From contig CACDRL010000001.1 in the NCBI GenBank assembly GCA_902555435.1, positions 191,758-255,757 of the forward strand: DNA of 64,000 nucleotides, in the 5' to 3' direction. Made by a program: the position numbers and the translations under genes. Source of the stretch: an uncultured Pelagibacteraceae bacterium (GTDB taxonomy: Bacteria; Pseudomonadota; Alphaproteobacteria; Pelagibacterales; Pelagibacteraceae). The notes beneath the pieces were generated by a model. It ran no database searches, was not told the DNA's origin, and saw only the letters and a list, made by a program, of their open reading frames with translations. Below are positions 59,787-64,000 of the stretch, one piece after another. The number at the start of each line of letters is the position of its first letter. Position 1 is the first letter of the stretch.

Positions 59787-60797
59787 ATGTCAGAATTGAA
59801 TAAAATTGCTCTTAAAATACTTTCAAATGGCAAAGGAATACTTGCGGCAGATGAAAGTAATGGAACTATGACAAAAAGACTTGAGGCTGTTAATGTTGAG
59901 TCTACACCAAAAAACAGACTCGCTTTTAGAGAAACCCTTTTTAGTTCAGAGAGTATGAAAGATTGTATAGGTGGTGTGATTTTATACGATGAAACGATAA
60001 ACCAAATTTCAAATTCAGGTAAATCAATTCCTGAATTAATTTCTGCTAGTGGAGCAGTCCCAGGAATTAAAGTAGATACTGGTGCAAAGAATTTGGCAAA
60101 CTCTCCTGAAGAAAAAATTACTGAAGGACTGGACGGATTAAGAGAAAGATTAAAAAAATACTATGAGCTTGGTGCAAGATTTACAAAATGGAGAGGTGTT
60201 TACTCCATAGGCAATAAATATCCTAGTAAACTTGCAATTCATTCCAATGCTCATGCACTTGCAAGATATGCCGCGTTAGTACAAGAATGTGAAATGGTTC
60301 CTATAGTTGAGCCAGAAGTTTTGATGGAAGGTGATCATTCTGCAGATGAATGTTTAAAAAAAACATCAGAAGTTATAAAAAAATGCTTTGAAGAATTAAT
60401 TATACATAAAATTGATTTATCAGGGATTATTTTAAAACCAAATATGATTTTAGCCGGAAGTAATTCAAAAAATAAACTTTCTAATGAAGAGGTTTCAAAT
60501 AAAACACTTGAATGTCTAAAAAATTCAGTACCGACAGAAGTCCCGGGAATTGCTTTTTTGTCAGGAGGCCAATCTGAAGTAGAAGCAACAGAGAATTTAA
60601 ATTTAATTAGCAAAAACAATAGTGCAAATTTTATTGTTACCTATTCATACGGTAGAGCCTTACAACAAAGTGCTCTTAAATTTTGGTCTAAAGATATCAC
60701 TAAAATCAACGAAACACAGAATATTTTTAATCATAGAGCTAGAATGTGTACTTTAGCTGCTCAAGGAAAATGGACTAGCGATCTTGAGAATAAATAA
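59787..60797 (+). CDS. Fructose-bisphosphate aldolase, class I
   Basis: A Schiff-base aldolase of 336 residues. 'GKGILAADESNGTMTKRLEAVNVEST' is the N-terminal signature. 'ARFTKWRGVYSIG' holds Lys134, 'VPIVEPEVLMEGDHSA' holds the catalytic Glu, and the Schiff-base lysine is Lys217 in 'LSGIILKPNMIL'. 'PGIAFLSGGQSEVEATENLNLI' is also typical. This is the metal-independent class I type, which avoids a zinc requirement, rather than the class II enzyme found in E. coli. It follows pgk by one base; its 3' end overlaps thiE. Confidence 0.96.
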   Translation: MSELNKIALKILSNGKGILAADESNGTMTKRLEAVNVESTPKNRLAFRETLFSSESMKDCIGGVILYDETINQISNSGKSIPELISASGAVPGIKVDTGAKNLANSPEEKITEGLDGLRERLKKYYELGARFTKWRGVYSIGNKYPSKLAIHSNAHALARYAALVQECEMVPIVEPEVLMEGDHSADECLKKTSEVIKKCFEELIIHKIDLSGIILKPNMILAGSNSKNKLSNEEVSNKTLECLKNSVPTEVPGIAFLSGGQSEVEATENLNLISKNNSANFIVTYSYGRALQQSALKFWSKDITKINETQNIFNHRARMCTLAAQGKWTSDLENK

Positions 60798-61398
60798 AAA
60801 AAAATTTATTTATCTTATCTCCCCAAATAAAATAACAAAGAATTTTTACCAGATGCTCAATGAGGTATTAAAATCTGGTAAAATAAGTTTTTTTCAAATG
60901 AGATTTAAAAAATATTCTTTTGAAAAAAAAATTTTGATAGGAAAAAAAATCAGACATTTGTGTAAAAAAAGTAATGTAAAATTTATTGTTAACGATGACC
61001 CAACTCTTGCTAAAAAACTAAACGCTGATGGATGTCATTTGGGACAAAAAGATATGAATATTAAAGATGCCAAAAAAATAATAGGAGGTAAAATTATTGG
61101 AATAACCTGTCATAACTCAATTAAACTAGCAAAAGAAGCAATTAAAAATAAGGCTAATTACATTGCATTTGGTGCTTTTTTTCCGACAAAAACAAAAAAA
61201 GCTAAATGTAAATCCAACATAAAAACTTTAAATAAAGCAAAGAAATTAACAAATATTCCTATTGTAGCTATTGGTGGAATAACAAACAAAAACTATAAAA
61301 AACTTTTATTGAACAATGCAAATTTTTTAGCTATCTCAGGCTACATTTGGAATAATAAAAAATATAAACCTATCGAAGCTATAGAAAATTTAAAATGA
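60784..61398 (+). CDS. Thiamine-phosphate synthase (ThiE family)
   Basis: Joins HMP-PP and the thiazole phosphate into thiamine phosphate. The TIM-barrel has 'KISFFQMRFKKYS' at the position of the usual 'vQlReK', 'KFIVNDDPTLAKKLNADGCHLGQKDMNIKDAKKII', 'GITCHNSIKLAKEAIKNKANYIAFGAFFPTKTKK' and 'IPIVAIGGITNKNYKKLLLNNANFLAISG'. The 204-residue frame starts at a TTG (60784) inside the end of fba, with no in-frame ATG before the first strand. It may instead be a ThiE-like paralogue, since the N-terminal motif is altered; ThiD in this window supplies the partner step. Confidence 0.88.
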   Translation: MRINKKKFIYLISPNKITKNFYQMLNEVLKSGKISFFQMRFKKYSFEKKILIGKKIRHLCKKSNVKFIVNDDPTLAKKLNADGCHLGQKDMNIKDAKKIIGGKIIGITCHNSIKLAKEAIKNKANYIAFGAFFPTKTKKAKCKSNIKTLNKAKKLTNIPIVAIGGITNKNYKKLLLNNANFLAISGYIWNNKKYKPIEAIENLK

Positions 61399-61955
61399 AA
61401 ATTAATGCAAGTGAAATTAGAGTTGGGATGCTTTTAGAATATAAAAATGATTTATGGCAAGTTCTAAAAACACAACATGTAAAACCTGGTAAAGGAGGTG
61501 CATTTGCACAAGTAGAAATGAAAAGTGTTGGTAAAAATACTAAACTAAATGAAAGATTTAGATCAAGCGAAACTGTTGAAAAAGCATCACTAGATGAAAA
61601 TAAATACAATTATCTTTATGAAGATGATGTTAATTATTTTTTTATGGAACCAAAAACTTTTGAACAAATTGAAATTAAAAAAGAAATTATTGGAGACCAG
61701 GGAAAATTATTAACTGAAAATCTTGAGGTATCTGTAAGCTTTTATGATGAAAATCCAATTTCGGTTGAATTACCAAACCAAGTACAATGTAAAATAGAAA
61801 CTACTGATGCTGCATTAAAAGGACAAACAGTATCTTCATCATACAAACCAGCAACTCTAGATAATGGTTTAAAAATTCAAGTTCCACCATTTATAGAAGC
61901 AGGTGATGAGGTTATTGTTGATACTCGAAATCTAGAGTACGTAAAAAAGATTTAA
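61395..61955 (+). CDS. efp: Elongation factor P
   Basis: A 186-residue translation factor that rescues ribosomes stalled at polyproline. Domain I has 'ASEIRVGMLLEYKNDLWQVLKTQHVKPGKGGAFAQVEMKS', with the tip Lys33 in KPGKGGA corresponding to the modified lysine of E. coli EF-P. Domain III ends 'YKPATLDNGLKIQVPPFIEAGDEVIVDTRNLEYVKK'. I saw no epmA or epmB nearby, so the modification state is open. It overlaps thiE by four bases (ATGA) and lies one base before suhB. Confidence 0.97.
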   Translation: MKINASEIRVGMLLEYKNDLWQVLKTQHVKPGKGGAFAQVEMKSVGKNTKLNERFRSSETVEKASLDENKYNYLYEDDVNYFFMEPKTFEQIEIKKEIIGDQGKLLTENLEVSVSFYDENPISVELPNQVQCKIETTDAALKGQTVSSSYKPATLDNGLKIQVPPFIEAGDEVIVDTRNLEYVKKI

Positions 61956-61956
61956 A

Positions 61957-62697
61957 ATGATATCAATATCATCAAATCTTAACTTAATGATAAAAGCTGC
62001 TGAAAAAGCCTCTAAATCTGTAATTCGTGATTTTGGAGAAGTTGAAAAATTACAAGTTTCAAAAAAAGGTCCTAGAGACTTCGTTACAAAAACTGACAAA
62101 CTTGTAGAAAAAATAATAATTGACGAGCTTAGTAAAAGTAAAAAAAATTATTCTTTTCTTTCTGAAGAAATTGGATCAATTAAAAACAAAGATAGGGAAA
62201 ATATCTGGATAATTGATCCGATAGATGGGACTACAAATTTTCTTCATGGTATTCCTCATTTTGCAATATGTATTGCATTAGAGTCTAATCAAGAAATAAT
62301 AAGTGGACTAATTTATGATCCAATAAAAGATGAAATGTTTTTTGCTGAGAAAAATAAGGGTGCATTCTTAAATAATCACAGATTAAGAGTATCAAATAAA
62401 AATTCAATTGAAGACTGCTTATTTTCTAGTAATCATGAAGGTGTTAAATTCAGTAACCTTAATATGAGATATAGCGGTTGTGCTGCTTTAGATTTAGCGT
62501 ATGTTTCGTCCGGAAGACTTGATGGTTTTTTTCATAATAAAATTAATTTATGGGACATCGCCGCAGGAGCTCTTTTGGTAGAAGAGGCGGGTGGAATAAT
62601 AAATAACATCAAAGATTATAAAAATGATGATATAAATATCAGAGCTGCAAGCAGTGTTATTTACGATGAAATGATTAAAAATCTTAAGGACTTCTAG
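61957..62697 (+). CDS. suhB: Inositol monophosphatase family protein (SuhB-like)
   Basis: A 246-residue Mg-dependent phosphatase. Metal-binding motifs are 'FVTKTDKLVEKIIIDEL', 'YSFLSEEIGS' (Glu pair), 'IDPIDGTTNFLHGIPHFAICIALE' and the C-terminal 'LWDIAAGALLVEEAGGIINNI'. The family includes SuhB, which also binds RNA polymerase antitermination complexes in E. coli; substrate here is not certain. It follows efp by one base and ends the tkt-to-suhB series. The 145-base gap after it is very AT-rich with no feature I can support. Confidence 0.93.
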   Translation: MISISSNLNLMIKAAEKASKSVIRDFGEVEKLQVSKKGPRDFVTKTDKLVEKIIIDELSKSKKNYSFLSEEIGSIKNKDRENIWIIDPIDGTTNFLHGIPHFAICIALESNQEIISGLIYDPIKDEMFFAEKNKGAFLNNHRLRVSNKNSIEDCLFSSNHEGVKFSNLNMRYSGCAALDLAYVSSGRLDGFFHNKINLWDIAAGALLVEEAGGIINNIKDYKNDDINIRAASSVIYDEMIKNLKDF

Positions 62698-62842
62698 CCT
62701 AATTATTATATAAAAAAAATTATTATTAATTTACCAAGCCATCATATTATTTATTTTTGAAATTAAATTTTGATAACTTTAAATTAAATAATTTTAAACA
62801 TTTAATATTGCTTAATTTCATCAACTATATAAAGTAAAATTA

Positions 62843-63844
62843 ATGAAAAAAAAAAATTCTGATGAAATAGACTTAATTGATATCTTCATAGTTATTAAAC
62901 AAAATTTTATTAAAGTTTTGTTGATAACAATCGTTTTCATATTTTTAATGTTTATTTATCTTATTTCTCAAAAATCAGAACAAATAAGCTATACAGCAAA
63001 AACAAAAATATTGCCTATTTCTACTTTTGATGTTTCGGATTATTCAGCTTACAACAGTTATTTGAAAGAGTATTCTTTAAAAAAACAATATAAATTATTC
63101 AAGAAAAATGAAGGAGATTCAAATATTGCATTTAATATAGGAACACCAAATTTAATTGATAACTTTAATTTAATTAACAAAAAAATTCTTTTGGATTTAT
63201 TTATTGATAAACTGAAAGAAAGAGAAATTTTCATTGAGGCAATTAAAAAATTTGATTTAGTAAACGAGGAAAATTTCCAATTTCAATCAGAATATGAAAA
63301 TAAAGTTAGAGAAATAGCAAATAGAATTAATATTATAAATTATACAAATGAACCAAGTTTAATTCCTGATTGGAATTTAGTTTTTCAAGTTACTAATAAA
63401 GACAAATGGGATTCATTTTTATATTATGTTGAGGATAAAACAAATGAAGAAGTTAGAAAATATTTAATTGAAAATTTTAATAGATTAGTTTCACATGAAA
63501 ATAACTTAAAAAACTATAAAATAGAAGATCTCGATGTTTTAATCCAAAACAATCAGAGTGATTCAAAATTACAAGAAAAATTATTAAAAGATAAAAAAAT
63601 GATGATTACCGACCAAAGCATGAAAAGACTGCAAAACTTATTTATTACAACTCCATTATTGGATAAAGAAAAATTTTATGCTTCTAAATTGATAGTTCAT
63701 TCAACTGAATACAATATTAAAACACAACAAACATCAAAGAAAGTATCACTGATCTCCATTGCTATAATTGGTTTTATTTTTGGTATAATCTATGTGATTA
63801 TTTTCAACTCCGTGAAAAATCGAGCAAAAAAGTCTAACCTATAG
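62843..63844 (+). CDS. Wzz-like polysaccharide chain-length determinant protein
   Basis: A 333-residue protein with the topology of polysaccharide co-polymerases: a short cytoplasmic N-terminus ('DEIDLIDIFIVIKQNF'), a first membrane helix (about 20-41), a long periplasmic region with coiled-coil tendency, and a second helix near the C-terminus (about 305-325, 'VSLISIAIIGFIFGIIYVIIF'). The 'IDLIDIFIVIKQNFIKVLLITIVF' start is the Wzz N-terminal pattern. Sequence conservation beyond this is weak, so the role in O-antigen or exopolysaccharide length is tentative. No glycosyltransferase or polymerase gene is adjacent. Its low-complexity Lys/Asn-rich content is higher than its neighbours'. Confidence 0.7.
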   Translation: MKKKNSDEIDLIDIFIVIKQNFIKVLLITIVFIFLMFIYLISQKSEQISYTAKTKILPISTFDVSDYSAYNSYLKEYSLKKQYKLFKKNEGDSNIAFNIGTPNLIDNFNLINKKILLDLFIDKLKEREIFIEAIKKFDLVNEENFQFQSEYENKVREIANRINIINYTNEPSLIPDWNLVFQVTNKDKWDSFLYYVEDKTNEEVRKYLIENFNRLVSHENNLKNYKIEDLDVLIQNNQSDSKLQEKLLKDKKMMITDQSMKRLQNLFITTPLLDKEKFYASKLIVHSTEYNIKTQQTSKKVSLISIAIIGFIFGIIYVIIFNSVKNRAKKSNL

Positions 63845-63893
63845 TTATATTTAATGGTTTTCATGAAAATTTAGCTACAAATTGTTTAGTTTG

Positions 63894-63899
63894 TATAAT
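63894..63899 (+). promoter_or_regulatory. Candidate -10 box for rpmE
   Basis: Consensus TATAAT in the gap after the Wzz-like gene, with only a weak -35 candidate (TTAGCT, 17 bases upstream). A start near 63906 would give a leader of about 70 bases that contains the two short inverted repeats listed below. Confidence 0.4.
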
Positions 63900-63907
63900 T
63901 TTTCTCT

Positions 63908-63925
63908 TTCAACAAATCTGTTGAA
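63908..63925 (+). promoter_or_regulatory. Short hairpin in the Wzz-like/rpmE gap
   Basis: TTCAACA (63908-63914) and TGTTGAA (63919-63925) pair around a four-base AATC loop. A second AT-only inverted repeat, TTTTAA/TTAAAA, lies at 63935-63951. No U-run follows either, so a terminator is unlikely; both would fall in the predicted rpmE leader. Confidence 0.4.
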
Positions 63926-63975
63926 TTAATAAACTTTTAATTGTGTTAAAAAATTCTTTTGCTATAAAGCTCCGT

Positions 63976-64000
63976 ATGAAAAAAAATATACACCCTAATT
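63976..64000 (+). CDS. rpmE: 50S ribosomal protein L31, N-terminal part (cut by window edge)
   Basis: The last 25 bases read ATG followed by codons for KKNIHPN, the invariant start of L31 ('MKKDIHPxYHxI' in most bacteria). Only eight codons are in the window, so the call rests on this short but distinctive sequence. No ribosome binding site with good match precedes it (AAAGCTCCGT). Confidence 0.8.

Noticed and set aside
62698-62842. Possible promoter or small RNA in the suhB/Wzz-like gap
   Set aside because: Many AT-only hexamers, none paired at standard spacing, and no stable stem.

Overview
The window looks like a stretch of core chromosome from a SAR11-type alphaproteobacterium (Pelagibacterales, 'Candidatus Pelagibacter'-like). 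The reasons are the very low GC content, intergenic gaps that are mostly a few bases long, many stop/start overlaps, a circularly permuted two-piece tmRNA of the alphaproteobacterial type, and alphaproteobacterial gene neighbourhoods (tkt-gap-pgk-fba; coiled-coil protein-zapA-fthC-ymdB-yebC-ruvC-tolQRAB-pal-cpoB; hflK-hflC-DUF2065-htrA). The assignment is inference from these traits; I ran no searches.

Layout. 1-6.1 kb (minus): leuA followed by the cell-shape operon mreB-mreC-mreD-mrdA-rodA, with rodA cut by the window edge. 6.1-11.4 kb (minus): a complete peptide-type ABC importer (binding protein, two permeases, one fused double ATPase) with a strong hairpin after the binding-protein gene. 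11.4-14.8 kb (minus): ilvB-ilvH-ilvC for branched-chain amino acids. 14.8-19.3 kb (minus): hflK-hflC-DUF2065-htrA-miaA, a membrane and periplasmic protein quality-control set. 19.4-21.4 kb: Mrp/ApbC ATPase, thyX and the permuted ssrA gene. 21.5-22.9 kb: a lone membrane-anchored sugar-dehydrogenase-like protein. 22.9-29.3 kb (minus): S49 peptidase, glyQ, glyS, ppdK.

29.4-38.8 kb is a patchwork of short divergent units: polyprenyl synthase, pdxH, aroC, then xseB-ispA-dxs (isoprenoid start), tsaC with a two-gene ABC exporter, tRNA-Arg(TCG) and rluD, followed by rpoH. From 55.6 back to 39.7 kb runs a long minus-strand series: coiled-coil protein, zapA, fthC, ymdB-type phosphoesterase, yebC, ruvC, tolQRAB-pal (ending at a strong terminator), cpoB, tilS, ftsH, folP, glmM, thiD, purA. 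From 55.6 kb to the right end the plus strand carries tkt-gap-pgk-fba (lower glycolysis/gluconeogenesis and pentose phosphates), thiE, efp, suhB, a Wzz-like chain-length protein and the first codons of rpmE (L31).

The genes cover housekeeping functions: envelope shape and Tol-Pal integrity, proteolysis (FtsH with HflKC, HtrA, S49), branched-chain amino acids, central carbon with PPDK and class I aldolase, folate/thymidylate (ThyX, FolP, FthC), thiamine (ThiD, ThiE), isoprenoids, and tRNA/ribosome functions. I found no CRISPR array, insertion sequence, prophage or obvious new multi-gene system. The most notable items are the two-piece tmRNA with an unusual T-loop, the isolated GSDH-like gene beside it, several candidate leaderless promoters, the dppA/dppB intergenic hairpin, a possible structured rpmE leader, and unexplained extensions or inserts in FolP and IlvB. 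No gene-free stretch longer than 300 bases exists; the largest apparent one (about 21147-21484) is filled by ssrA.
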